Origin: Coriobacteriaceae bacterium AF08-21
GTDB lineage: Bacteria; Actinomycetota; Coriobacteriia; Coriobacteriales; Coriobacteriaceae
Direction: 5' to 3'
DNA: 64,000 bases
NCBI GenBank assembly: GCA_027687465.1
Contig: JAQCQR010000011.1
Coordinates: forward strand, 23,037-87,036
Each line of letters begins with the position of its first letter. Position 1 is the first letter of the stretch. Below, one piece after another: positions 26,706 through 35,306 of this stretch. The notes beneath the pieces are model-generated. The model was not told where the DNA came from and searched no databases. It saw nothing but the letters and a program-made list of their open reading frames with translations. The translations under genes and the position numbers were made by a program.

Positions 26706-26826
26706 TATTAACTCCTTGAAGCACAGATATCGTTTAACACCATCGTTCTATCATTCCGTCCAGACAGATTTTTGCCGAATTATCTTCGCTCATTCATGGA
26801 AGTAATCTGTACAGCAAATATCCGTC

Positions 26827-27621
26827 CTAGCCACGCTTCGCATATCCTTGCCCGAGTTTCCCCCCAAGCTCCGCGGCATTGCGCTTCGTCTCCTCGGCAA
26901 ACAGGTCATCGATTGCCCTGTCGATCCGTACGCAGGTCTCGAAATGCTCGTCCTTCCAGGGCAGATTGAGCCCCAGGCTCGTATCCCAATAGCCGCCGAG
27001 CTTTGCGTTGATCACTTCCTCGGGATACAACACGTCGTGGCGGACACCTTCGATCGCCTCGTCCTCATCCATATCGCAGGCTGCATCGTCCTTCTTGAGA
27101 CACTTGCACAGCTCCTTTTGCTCGCGGAAGCGATGCAGCGCGCTGGCGCACACCACAGCCAAAAAGCGATAACGTTCGCATAGGTCCCATTCGCCGCCGA
27201 GCCATACGCGATAGCCCAGAATGACACTTGCGGGCTCCTCGTTGAGCAGGAACAGGTCCCACGGATATACTTCAGCGCCCGCGTCCTCCCCTGACTTTTG
27301 CACGCCGCTGCGCGTAAAGGCGCACGGCTCTACGTCGTAATAGTCAAAGCCGTGGCCCGCATCGCGACGATTGATGACATGCTTGGGCAACAGGACGATC
27401 TTGTCGCTGGGCTCGGGGTCAACCTTGCGCAGCTTTTTGACCTTGCGGCGGGCGCGCTTTAAGCTGCGCTCGTTATCGACACGGCCGCGGCCGTCCGGCT
27501 TGCCGCCGTATCGCAGGGCAACCTCGCGCGCCAGGATCTTTGTGTCCGCAGCGCACAGCAGGTCGCTCACGGTGGGCAGGTCTTCCCACTCAATGCCGTC
27601 GACATCCCAAATCCTGCTCAT
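26827..27621 (-). CDS. Hypothetical protein, 264 aa, last gene of the VirD4/ClpP operon
   Basis: The start is the ATG (MSRIWDV) preceded by AAAGAGGTTGAAC; 22 earlier codons lack a site. Residues 50-75 are Arg/Lys-rich (RSLKRARRKVKKLRKV) and may bind nucleic acid. The remainder is mixed and acidic, with CKCLKKDDAACDMDEDE. No membrane segment or known domain is visible. It follows the ClpP-like gene by about 75 bp on the same strand, as the last gene of a four-gene run. It could be a substrate, adaptor or unrelated cargo. Confidence 0.65.
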   Translation of the reverse strand: MSRIWDVDGIEWEDLPTVSDLLCAADTKILAREVALRYGGKPDGRGRVDNERSLKRARRKVKKLRKVDPEPSDKIVLLPKHVINRRDAGHGFDYYDVEPCAFTRSGVQKSGEDAGAEVYPWDLFLLNEEPASVILGYRVWLGGEWDLCERYRFLAVVCASALHRFREQKELCKCLKKDDAACDMDEDEAIEGVRHDVLYPEEVINAKLGGYWDTSLGLNLPWKDEHFETCVRIDRAIDDLFAEETKRNAAELGGKLGQGYAKRG

Positions 27622-27695
27622 GTTCAACCTCTTTCTGGCCGTTAAACTACGCGATCGTTCGCCCCGCTCTATATGCCCACAAGACATGAGCCCCG

Positions 27696-28298
27696 CTAGA
27701 GCGCCTTCTTACTCGGAGCAATCGCCTCGCCCACCAGACCCAACTCCAGAGCGCGCCTGGCGTTGCACCAGCAGTCGCGCTCGGTGAGCTCGTGGAACTC
27801 CTGGGCGCTCAGGTTGCCATGCTCGGCCAGCAGCTCGTCCAGCTCGGCGCGCATGGCCGCCGTGTGCTGGGCCACGATCTCGATATCGGTCTGCTGCGCC
27901 ATGCCCGTGCCGCCCATCAACTGGTGGATGAGCACTTGCGTGTGGCGGTATACCTGGCGGTGGTCGCCGCAGGCCAAGATCACCGCGGCCATCGAGGCCA
28001 CGACGCCCTCGCCCACCGTGATCACGGGGCAGTCGAGCGACTGCATGGTGTCGATGAGCGCCAGCCCCGCCGTAACGCTACCGCCCGGGCTGTTGATGAT
28101 GAGGGTGATGGGCTCGGTGGCGCTCTGATGCTCCAACACCAGCATGGACTTAATAAGGCCATTGCAGGTCACATCGTTGACCTCGCCTTCCAGCAGCAGC
28201 ACGCGGCTGTTAAGCAGCTCACTTGCCATATCGACGGCGGCAACGCGACCGTCCTTGGACTTCTTGATAATGCTAGGCTCACGATACATAACGGACAT
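27696..28298 (-). CDS. clpP: ClpP-family serine peptidase
   Basis: The 200-residue product keeps the ClpP catalytic triad. Ser102 lies in GVVASMAAV, His125 in VLIHQLMGG, and Asp175 in LTERDCWCNARRALELGLV. INSPGGSVTAG at 68-78 matches the oxyanion-hole region. ClpP forms tetradecamers that degrade proteins fed by an unfoldase such as ClpX. It lies downstream of a VirD4-like gene rather than a clpX. The Cys-rich stretch after the Asp and the divergent sequence suggest a specialised paralogue; the housekeeping copy is probably elsewhere. GAAGGGAATTACC supports the start. A ClpX-like unfoldase is encoded 15 kb away in this window. Confidence 0.92.
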   Translation of the reverse strand: MSVMYREPSIIKKSKDGRVAAVDMASELLNSRVLLLEGEVNDVTCNGLIKSMLVLEHQSATEPITLIINSPGGSVTAGLALIDTMQSLDCPVITVGEGVVASMAAVILACGDHRQVYRHTQVLIHQLMGGTGMAQQTDIEIVAQHTAAMRAELDELLAEHGNLSAQEFHELTERDCWCNARRALELGLVGEAIAPSKKAL

Positions 28299-28332
28299 GG
28301 TAATTCCCTTCTAAACGGAATCGGTAAGGAAG

Positions 28333-28377
28333 TAAAACGAGGCCGCACGGCTAGCGGCCAATGGAAGCCGTGCGGTC
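28333..28377 (-). terminator. Hairpin between the VirD4-like and ClpP genes
   Basis: An 11-12 bp stem (28341-28352 with 28365-28377) is followed on the minus strand by CCTCGTTTTAC. It lies 36-80 bp after the VirD4-like stop and may act as a partial terminator that sets expression of the ClpP gene. Confidence 0.5.
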
Positions 28378-28412
28378 AAATAGGCAAGATGGAGCGCGCG
28401 AAGCTGCAAGGA

Positions 28413-29897
28413 CTAATCCCTCAGCCACTTGGCCGCATTGGGATGGTCGCCGCAAAAATACTTCTTGGCACGGAAGGGGCGCATGCCGGTTACTTTGACC
28501 AGGCAGTCGGTACGCGGCATAAGCCCCACCTCGCCCGGGGTTATCACGCAACCGCGCACATCGACGGCAGTACGCTCGGCGCCCACGTAATTGGTGCCCA
28601 GAACCGACTCGCCGCACAGATTGCTTATGTACTCCTGTGTCGCGATGTTGCTGCCGCCGCCCATATAGATCAAGCTGTCGCAGTTATCGAGGATGGTAAG
28701 CGCTGCGGATTTGCCGTATGCACCATCGAGCTGACTCAGCGATTGCGCGCACATCAAAAAGCTAATGCCACGGCTGCGCACGGTCGCAATACTCCGCTCA
28801 AAATCGGGAATGCGGCCCACGTTGGGAAACTCATCCAGAATAAACTGCACGTGGCGCTGCAAATGCCCGCTGGGGTTGGAATCAGCGCGGCGCTGGGCCA
28901 GGTTAAACAGCTGCTTAAGGGCAACGTTCGCAAGCCATGCATTGGTCGAGTCGTTGTCGCTCACCTTAAGATCGATTACGCGCTTGCCCTCGTCGATACG
29001 GTCGAGGCGCATCTCGTCTTTCTCAAAGACGCGCATGAGCTGGGGGGTCTTAAGCCGCGAGATGGTCGCGTTAAGCGTGATCAGAATGCTCTTAAGCGTT
29101 CTATCGGCTGCCCCGCGAAAATCACGATACTGTTCAACGCCATACAGGTCCGCGTTCGCAGAATCATACTTGCCAAGAAATTCCTTGGACTCCACCTGCT
29201 CCACAAGGTGATCCAGCGGAAATCGTCCCTCGCCATCTCCCGTAACCTTGATGAGTGCCGCCAGCTTAAAGACGTTGTTCATCTTAAGATAGCGTCGCGG
29301 AGCTGCGGGATCCCCGTCCGGCGCAAATGTGCCGGCAAGGCACTCTAAGAGGAACAGGATTCCAATAATCGCTCGAAGTAGCAGATCGCTCGCATTGTCC
29401 CAAAACGGATCGTCCCTAAAGCTACGCCTGTCAGGATCGACCCCCTCCATAATTGACGCCACTGTGGTGGGGATATCCTCGACATCCATCACGTAGCGCA
29501 AAGGATCGTACCCGGACGACTGCTCGGGATTGATGGTGTCGAGAACCGTTACCTCGTAGCCGTCCTCCTCGAAGCCCTTCCCCGTACGGCGCAGCAGCTC
29601 GCCCTTGGTGTCCGTGACCACATAGCAGCACTCGTGGTGATTGAGCAGGTTGGGCAAAATGAAACTCGCCGTTTTGCCGCTGCCGGTACCGCCAAAGGCA
29701 AACACATTGTTGGACACGCTCGTCTCCCAGTGCTTGTCGCCCTCGTAGAAAGCCACCGTGGCACCTTGCGCCAAGATCACATCGCGCTGCTCATCGCCGG
29801 ATGACAGCGTCTGCATTTCCTCCTTGGTCGCCCACTTCTTGGTCTGATACTCCGTTTGCTGCGCGGCCTCGTAGCCGTACATCTTAATGACCGACAT
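28413..29897 (-). CDS. VirD4/TraG-like type IV coupling ATPase without membrane anchor
   Basis: The 494-residue product has Walker A GGTGSGKT (69-76), Walker B QFILDEF near 350, and the conserved VVTDTKGELLR and VRSRGISFLMCAQSLSQL stretches of VirD4/TraG proteins. These ATPases bring DNA or protein to a type IV secretion channel. The usual two N-terminal membrane segments are missing, and only 60 polar residues precede the Walker A strand. GAAAGGGG marks the start; 29 further upstream codons are open but also carry no membrane segment. No relaxase or other conjugation gene is visible in the window, so it is an orphan here. Confidence 0.9.
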   Translation of the reverse strand: MSVIKMYGYEAAQQTEYQTKKWATKEEMQTLSSGDEQRDVILAQGATVAFYEGDKHWETSVSNNVFAFGGTGSGKTASFILPNLLNHHECCYVVTDTKGELLRRTGKGFEEDGYEVTVLDTINPEQSSGYDPLRYVMDVEDIPTTVASIMEGVDPDRRSFRDDPFWDNASDLLLRAIIGILFLLECLAGTFAPDGDPAAPRRYLKMNNVFKLAALIKVTGDGEGRFPLDHLVEQVESKEFLGKYDSANADLYGVEQYRDFRGAADRTLKSILITLNATISRLKTPQLMRVFEKDEMRLDRIDEGKRVIDLKVSDNDSTNAWLANVALKQLFNLAQRRADSNPSGHLQRHVQFILDEFPNVGRIPDFERSIATVRSRGISFLMCAQSLSQLDGAYGKSAALTILDNCDSLIYMGGGSNIATQEYISNLCGESVLGTNYVGAERTAVDVRGCVITPGEVGLMPRTDCLVKVTGMRPFRAKKYFCGDHPNAAKWLRD

Positions 29898-29935
29898 TGC
29901 ACGGCCCCTTTCTTGTCGATAGTTCTGCGTGATTG

Positions 29936-30853
29936 CTAGGAAATACGGTCGACGTCTGCGCCCTCCTTGGGGCTCGTCGCACACGGCAACTTGACCGCAC
30001 CGTCAATCAGACGCTCGGTTTGCGCCACATAGCTCTCGCGCGCCGCGATTGAGACTGACCCGTCGCGCAGATATGCAAGCAATGCATCAATCATCAGCTT
30101 GTCGAGCAGGTCATACTCTTTGGCCTGAGCGAAGTTGAGGGTGTAGCGGTCCTGGAGCTCCCGTACCTTAGTTGCCAAATCGATTTCCATCTTTTCCTCC
30201 ATGCAATAAAAGTTCTCCCGATTGTCCGAAAGAGCCTCAAACGGGCGTTTGACGCATAGCTCAAAGTTGAAACGCGGACTGGTATCGAATACGCGTCTCT
30301 GCACCTTGAGATAGCGCTTATAAAACATGACGGCATCGTCCTCGTCCGCCGTAAAACCGCGCGACCCATCGCGATGCACGTGGTCGCAGGGTCTTTTGTA
30401 GTCGATGCTTCGCACAAAGCGAGACAGAATATATCCACCTTGTTCAGACGAGTACTTCATACCTGTCGTAACCTGCTCGAACATGCGCACACCGCTCGAC
30501 TTAAAGCGCGGATTGCTTCCGTGCTCAAACATGCCAATTAAGATGGCCATGCAGTGCGCGCAGTTATCGCGCTGGGGAAAATACAGCGACAACAAAGCGA
30601 GCGACGCTGCGGCCAAAAGCTCGCGGGCCTCGTGCACATCGTCTCGATACTGCTCGGGCACCAGCCCGGGAATATCGGGCGAGTGCTTTTCCAGCACGTC
30701 AACGAGTGCCTTGGCCAAGCGCTCGGTATCCTGCTCGCCGCAGTACGGATACGGAAACGGCATCTCTGCCTTCCCGTTCTTTTTGCACATGCTGCGGAGA
30801 TCTTCGTCGATCGTGTTGAGGAACACCTCGTAAATGCTGTCTTCATTCTTCAT
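29936..30853 (-). CDS. Hypothetical protein, 305 aa, first gene of the VirD4/ClpP operon
   Basis: The start is preceded by GGAAGAAGCATTC. The sequence is soluble and mostly helical, with Cys-containing segments (YPYCGEQDTERL, DNCAHCMAIL) and a hydrophobic helix at about 82-92. No motif I recognise is present. It lies 38 bp upstream of the VirD4-like gene on the same strand, so it probably shares its transcript and function, perhaps as a substrate or adaptor of the ATPase. The family assignment is open. Confidence 0.7.
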   Translation of the reverse strand: MKNEDSIYEVFLNTIDEDLRSMCKKNGKAEMPFPYPYCGEQDTERLAKALVDVLEKHSPDIPGLVPEQYRDDVHEARELLAAASLALLSLYFPQRDNCAHCMAILIGMFEHGSNPRFKSSGVRMFEQVTTGMKYSSEQGGYILSRFVRSIDYKRPCDHVHRDGSRGFTADEDDAVMFYKRYLKVQRRVFDTSPRFNFELCVKRPFEALSDNRENFYCMEEKMEIDLATKVRELQDRYTLNFAQAKEYDLLDKLMIDALLAYLRDGSVSIAARESYVAQTERLIDGAVKLPCATSPKEGADVDRIS

Positions 30854-31143
30854 GAATGCTTCTTCCTATCCGGTTGCGGATGTTTGTCGATAAGTCTGTT
30901 CTATGTTTTAGAATGGTCTGAGGCATGGACGATGACAATCGACCTAACCTGTAGCTTCGTTAGTGAAATCACCCTGCTTGATAGCGCAGTTTACCTAAAG
31001 GCTGTGTAGCGATTGCATCAAGCAGTTTGTATTGAGTTGGTTTTGGATTACTTCGAGAATAGCACAGTGCTCTGTTCTCGTCATTAGAAATTATCAAAAT
31101 TTTCTGCTAATATATAACCCACTAAGAAGAAAGGGCTCTATAC

Positions 31144-32580
31144 ATGCGTGAAACAACATCATTGCCACGTCTCACCGCCGCCGCCCTCTCACGCGCGCTT
31201 AATCTGGAGCAGGGCAGCCGTCTACTCACCGTCCGTCTGCCTGGCGCCATCGACTGTAAGGCGCTTCGTGAATGTTTCAGCCTGAACAGCAACGGCGTAC
31301 CCGATATTTGCGAGCTTGAACCCGGCAGGCAGGGCGCGGGCAATGGCGATGCGGCTCCGGTGTTTATCGACGCATCGGGGTATTACCGTACGGGCAAACA
31401 CGACATCGAAAAAGAATGTATCGCCTTGATCGATTACTTAGAGCCCGGCTACCTCGATTTCTGTGACTGGGGTCCCTTTATTTGGTGTCTGTATGCGCTC
31501 GCCCTTTCGAATCGCACTCGCGCAGCCGTAGTGCTGCCCGCCGACCTACTCGATAAAGCCGAGCAGGCGCGCACGATCCTGATACGCGAAGGACTCATCG
31601 AGAGCGTCGTGTATTTGCCACTTTCTGAACCCAGGCCCTACATGACAAGCGCGCTTCTCATATTGTCTTCAGGAAATCGCAGCGTTGCATTTCGCAGCGC
31701 AATCGAATCCGGGCCGCGTTTTCGATATGTGACAGAAACATCGTATTACTCAGATATCACCTTTTCCATCTCCCCCGACTGGGCCCGCATTGATACCAAT
31801 ACGCCCAGATCAACGCCTATCGAAACGTCCACTTTTGCCACGCGTGAATTGCTGCTGCATCGCGCAGCCCTCTCAAAAGGCAAAATCAGCCTTATCAGCC
31901 TTACCCGAAACTACAGCGCCACGCTTGGTGACGCTTTTACGCGAGTGGCACCATTCATGCCCCGCGAGAGCACCACATCGAACGACGTTGATGCGATCGA
32001 GGTTCGCCGCATCTCATCTCAGGATTTTCAAGACGGCAACCTTCTGCCCGCAGACGCTGTAGAAAGCGCAAACGGCTCGGATTCCAAAATCGTAAAGGTG
32101 GACCCCAGCGTTCTCGATCGCTATGAGCTCCGCGCTGGAGATATCGTCATGCCGCGCATGCTGGGTCGCTACGGCGCGTCCAACCTGCTTGTCGTCAGCG
32201 CCAATGACGCAAAGCAGCACCTGGTTGCTTCGCATAACACCACCGTCATTCGCCCGTCATTCGAAACAATGACCGAAGAGGAGCGCGTGGTGTTTTCGGA
32301 GATAATCGTTGGCTACCTTACAGAAGGCCACGGGGCGCAGCTAATTCAAGCATTGACCGAAGCGGCAGACATCCGTGCCATCCGCCCGACCGACCTGTTT
32401 GAGATCGAAGTCCCGCCGGCGCTCGACCCGCGCACACGCGAGTATAGCGAATCCATCAACCGCTTTGCCGAGGTCGTAAGGACAAAGAAACAAGCCGAGG
32501 CCGCTGTCGCCCAAGCCCAGCGCGACCTCGAAGGCGCAAAAAAGGCCGTCACCCAGGTGGTCGACCAGACCTGCGAATAG
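31144..32580 (+). CDS. Putative HsdS/N6-methylase-like protein, second copy of the architecture
   Basis: The 478-residue product starts after AGAAAGGG. Residues 120-180 (AVVLPADLLDKAEQARTI, EGLIESVVYLPL, SALLIL) resemble the part of HsdM adenine methylases that follows the catalytic motif. Residues 250-440 look like a specificity-type target domain (YELRAGDIVMPRM, then SHNTTVIRP), and a coiled-coil helix ends the protein. No SAM-binding or (N/D)PP(F/Y) motif is visible. It has the same build as 13799-15442 though sequence similarity by eye is low. It is transcribed alone, divergently from the VirD4 operon. A DNA-binding regulator or an orphan specificity protein are both possible. Confidence 0.72.
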   Translation: MRETTSLPRLTAAALSRALNLEQGSRLLTVRLPGAIDCKALRECFSLNSNGVPDICELEPGRQGAGNGDAAPVFIDASGYYRTGKHDIEKECIALIDYLEPGYLDFCDWGPFIWCLYALALSNRTRAAVVLPADLLDKAEQARTILIREGLIESVVYLPLSEPRPYMTSALLILSSGNRSVAFRSAIESGPRFRYVTETSYYSDITFSISPDWARIDTNTPRSTPIETSTFATRELLLHRAALSKGKISLISLTRNYSATLGDAFTRVAPFMPRESTTSNDVDAIEVRRISSQDFQDGNLLPADAVESANGSDSKIVKVDPSVLDRYELRAGDIVMPRMLGRYGASNLLVVSANDAKQHLVASHNTTVIRPSFETMTEEERVVFSEIIVGYLTEGHGAQLIQALTEAADIRAIRPTDLFEIEVPPALDPRTREYSESINRFAEVVRTKKQAEAAVAQAQRDLEGAKKAVTQVVDQTCE

Positions 32581-32601
32581 CGCATAGGCAGTAGAAACGT
32601 C

Positions 32602-32640
32602 TTAAGCCGGCGACAGGAACTAATTCTGCCGCCGGCTTAA
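32602..32640. terminator. Perfect 11-bp hairpin between convergent genes
   Basis: Arms 32602-32612 and 32630-32640 (TTAAGCCGGCG and its complement) lie between two converging stop codons. Weak A/T ends make it usable in both directions. Confidence 0.6.
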
Positions 32641-32649
32641 CTATCTAGC

Positions 32650-33540
32650 CTATTCCCATCCCGTGGTCTGAGGATTCCATTTGCGCACATTCGCCGAATG
32701 ATTAAAGCACGATGTATACAACCGATTGACAACCTCTTCTGCCCCAGCAATGTTCCCCGCGAGATCAAGTACCCCCGCCTGCCTCGCCATCTTTACGTAC
32801 TGTGCAGAACCATTTTGTTTCCACCAGAGAGGCGCCACGAACTCTTCCGGCATTGCCACTTTGCGGGCAGACGCTTCTTTCTCGACCCTCTCGACAAGCG
32901 TAGCCCCATCGATGAAGCAAGTTTTCGCGTACACCAAGATGTCGACTATATCCTTGATTCGCGAAGAGGCACGGCCCTCATGCATCTCTATCATTGCGAG
33001 CAATTTATCTGCAAGGGCGCTCTCCACTCGGCATACTCGATAGTCGCAGACTGGGAGCCCCTCGATATTCAAACGATCGATCGGCGCGAGAACCTCAGGC
33101 TCAAGTCCCCGCACTTCATCAATTACCAAGTCAATTGAAATTGGCTGTAGCTTCTTGGTTCCCATAAAGGGGGTGAACCATACCTTAGCACCGCACCGAT
33201 ACTCATCTTCTTCTTTGATCTGCTCTGCACGATCAAAGACAAACGAAACGAAATCCTCCAGATCAATCGAAGCCGCCCGCACCAGATCGGCAACAGCCTC
33301 TTCGAGGCTCTCCTCTTGAGCAACCAAGTCAATATCTCTTGTGACACGCGCATCGAGCGTTCGCGCCAGGACGCTTTGACCACCTTTAAGCACAAAACGG
33401 CAGTCATCTTCTGAAAAAACGCGACATAGGAAGCGATGAAAGTAGAAACCAACGATTGCCCGATTAGTATCCATTGGTGATTCTCTTGCGGCATTCCTAA
33501 CAGCCATCTCCAATGCGGCAGGCGTTTTGTACTTCACCAT
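32650..33540 (-). CDS. abiEii: AbiEii-type nucleotidyltransferase toxin
   Basis: The 296-residue product has the nucleotidyltransferase signature of AbiEii proteins: LKGGQSVLAR (51-60) and then TRDIDLV with the metal-binding pair Asp69/Asp71. A later ALADKLLAM and SSRIKDIVDI match the third and fourth motifs of the family. AbiEii-like toxins attach nucleotides to tRNA or other targets and stop growth, which blocks phage spread. The antitoxin gene lies 15 bp upstream on the same strand, the usual order. The length is normal for the family and no catalytic residue is missing. Confidence 0.9.
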   Translation of the reverse strand: MVKYKTPAALEMAVRNAARESPMDTNRAIVGFYFHRFLCRVFSEDDCRFVLKGGQSVLARTLDARVTRDIDLVAQEESLEEAVADLVRAASIDLEDFVSFVFDRAEQIKEEDEYRCGAKVWFTPFMGTKKLQPISIDLVIDEVRGLEPEVLAPIDRLNIEGLPVCDYRVCRVESALADKLLAMIEMHEGRASSRIKDIVDILVYAKTCFIDGATLVERVEKEASARKVAMPEEFVAPLWWKQNGSAQYVKMARQAGVLDLAGNIAGAEEVVNRLYTSCFNHSANVRKWNPQTTGWE

Positions 33541-33555
33541 GTCCTCCGTTTCGCA

Positions 33556-34179
33556 TTACCCGTTCAGTACCATCAGCAAAGGCGCCATCAGCTCGCGTCG
33601 TTTGGCGGTTTTAGAGTTCTCTTCTACAAGATCCTTCAGCCGTTGTATATCGAGTCCACGTCCAAGCGCGTCGTTATAGGCATCGATAATTAATGAGGGA
33701 TCCTCGCAATCGAGGCAAAGATCGACAAGCGTGCGCTCGGGTTTAGTTACCGGCAGGCCGTCGAGCCAAACGATGTCCCGCTCAGCAATCTCGCGCTTTA
33801 CAAAAGAAAGGGATTCGTTTCTTGTATTGATACGCGCGGGCGCGGTCATCCTGTAGGGGGACAGGTAGAAATCGCCCATTTGCTGCAGGTTCGCCGCAGT
33901 CGTACCGCTCACTGCAATGCCGTCCCACTGGCGCTTTCTCTCCCACGCGCAAAGGGAGGGATTGGTGAGCTTCCAGAAAGCGTTGAGCTCGTCGGTGTCT
34001 CGGCGCTGTGTTCCAGACATCCGGTAGGCGCCGTGGCATATTCGTTCAAGACGCCCCGCACGACATGAGTGTGCCAGCGCATCTCGAGAGATGTCCATGC
34101 GAGCCGCCTGGGCTGTGGTGAACACGCCCTCGCTCTCGGAAAGCTCGCTTATCGCCGTTATGTTGCTAAAGTACTTCAT
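33556..34179 (-). CDS. abiEi: AbiEi-type antitoxin and transcriptional regulator
   Basis: The 207-residue product begins with a winged-helix segment (GVFTTAQAARMDISRDALAH) of the type found in AbiEi antitoxins. It continues with VSGTTAANLQQMG and GLPVTKPERTLVDLC, the usual C-terminal domain pattern. AbiEi represses its own promoter and offsets the toxin. The ATG at 34179 was chosen because a good promoter ends exactly in front of it; 17 further codons are open upstream but would overlap that promoter. It lies directly upstream of the toxin gene. Confidence 0.88.
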   Translation of the reverse strand: MKYFSNITAISELSESEGVFTTAQAARMDISRDALAHSCRAGRLERICHGAYRMSGTQRRDTDELNAFWKLTNPSLCAWERKRQWDGIAVSGTTAANLQQMGDFYLSPYRMTAPARINTRNESLSFVKREIAERDIVWLDGLPVTKPERTLVDLCLDCEDPSLIIDAYNDALGRGLDIQRLKDLVEENSKTAKRRELMAPLLMVLNG

Positions 34180-34185
34180 GCTGCA

Positions 34186-34213
34186 ATTGTAGGATATTTT
34201 CATACTTTTGCAA
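34186..34213 (-). promoter_or_regulatory. Promoter of the AbiE pair, apparently giving a leaderless mRNA
   Basis: On the minus strand TTGCAA (34208-34213), a 16-bp spacer and TACAAT (34186-34191) form a good sigma-70-type promoter. The expected start of transcription, six to seven bases after the -10, falls on the A of the ATG at 34179. No ribosome binding site is present. Confidence 0.6.
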
Positions 34214-34297
34214 CGTGATTTTTGATCCATTAGATCCGTTTGCCTTGTTTACCCCATTTCTGACGCCGTTTTGCACCGGCACCCCATCCCCCGCTAT

Positions 34298-34478
34298 TGA
34301 GGTCTAATACTTTTCCGCGAAGTGAACGGCTGTTTTTGGACCCCTGAAACATCCGCATTTTTCGGCGGCAAAATCGTGGGATTTCAGCATTGAAACCGCA
34401 GGAAGCGGCACCTCTAAAGAGTCGATGCTTCGGGGGTCCGTTTTCACTCATTCACTTCTCGGAAAAGTATTAGACCTC
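34298..34478. mobile_element. MITE-like element, 181 bp, with inverted ends and a 5-bp target repeat
   Basis: Left end 34299-34326 and right end 34451-34478 are inverted repeats of 28 bases with one mismatch; the outer 19 bases are perfect. A second imperfect inverted pair lies inside (34338-34353 and 34424-34439, two mismatches in 16). The flanks carry the direct repeat GCTAT (34293-34297 and 34479-34483), as expected of a target duplication. There is no transposase frame. It fills most of the 500-bp gap between the AbiE promoter and the DUF4342 gene. No second copy is seen in this window. Confidence 0.65.
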
Positions 34479-34745
34479 GCTATCAGCTATCCCAAAGATC
34501 AGACCGTCCCTCCTTCACGCCACGCAAAACCGACCTTCCCCTTGCCTGCGCGCCCCGCGTCACGCGCTTCGCCACCCAAAAACTCATCCAACATTAATCT
34601 TGGCTCAAGAATCGCTTAATCTATAACCTGCACTATAGAGTTCGACCAAGGGCGGGGCGGCACCGCGCAACGCAGGCCGCCGAACCCAACGCTCGCGCCC
34701 GAGCAGATCGCCTGGCGTCGCGCCCATCGAACGAAAGGACAGGTC

Positions 34746-35288
34746 ATGGACGACCTCGAAAAAGTTGAAACCATCCGCACCAAGTGCAACGTGAGTTACA
34801 CCGACGCCAAGGCCGCGCTCGACGCCGCCGACGGCAACGTCCTGGACGCCATCATTTGGCTCGAGTCGCAGGGCAAGACCCAGACCACGTCGGCGCACGC
34901 CGCCACCGAGTCCGCGCCGGCCGACGAGCCCTCGGCCGAGATGGTCGCCGCGCAGGTCGCCTACGAAAAGTCGAGCGAAAAGACCGACTTCTCCAAGAAG
35001 ATGGACAGCGTGTGGGAGTACCTCAAAAAGCTCTTCCGTCTGAGCCTGGACACCAAGTTTATCGCCACGCGCCGCGACGCGATCATCCTCAACATTCCCA
35101 TCCTGATCCCCATCGTCGCCTTGTTTGCCTGGGGCGCCACGATATGGCTGATGCTGCTTGGCTTGTTCTTTGGCATGCGCTACCGCATCGATAGCGACGG
35201 CGACGTGCCCGGCAGCATCAACAACCTGATGGACAGCGCTGCCAATGCCGCGGACGACATCAAGCAAAATCTGAACGACGACAAGTAA
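34746..35288 (+). CDS. DUF4342 membrane protein with N-terminal UBA-like domain
   Basis: The 180-residue product starts after GAAAGGACAGGTC. Residues 1-45 (VETIRTKCNVSYTDAKAALD, then GNVLDAIIWLE) match the UBA-like helical bundle of DUF4342 proteins. Residues 50-80 form an acidic Ala/Glu linker. A membrane segment lies at about 116-140 (LNIPILIPIVALFAWGATIW), followed by a short acidic C-terminus. The role of the family is not established. It lies 18 bp upstream of the response-regulator gene, so it is probably co-transcribed with the two-component system and could be a membrane sensor accessory. Confidence 0.85.
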   Translation: MDDLEKVETIRTKCNVSYTDAKAALDAADGNVLDAIIWLESQGKTQTTSAHAATESAPADEPSAEMVAAQVAYEKSSEKTDFSKKMDSVWEYLKKLFRLSLDTKFIATRRDAIILNIPILIPIVALFAWGATIWLMLLGLFFGMRYRIDSDGDVPGSINNLMDSAANAADDIKQNLNDDK

Positions 35289-35306
35289 TCGCAGACGGGG
35301 GCACGT

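Noticed and set aside
30854..31143. Possible small gene in the 290-bp gap before the 478-aa gene
   Set aside because: No frame with a ribosome site; the gap holds only AT-rich divergent promoter DNA.
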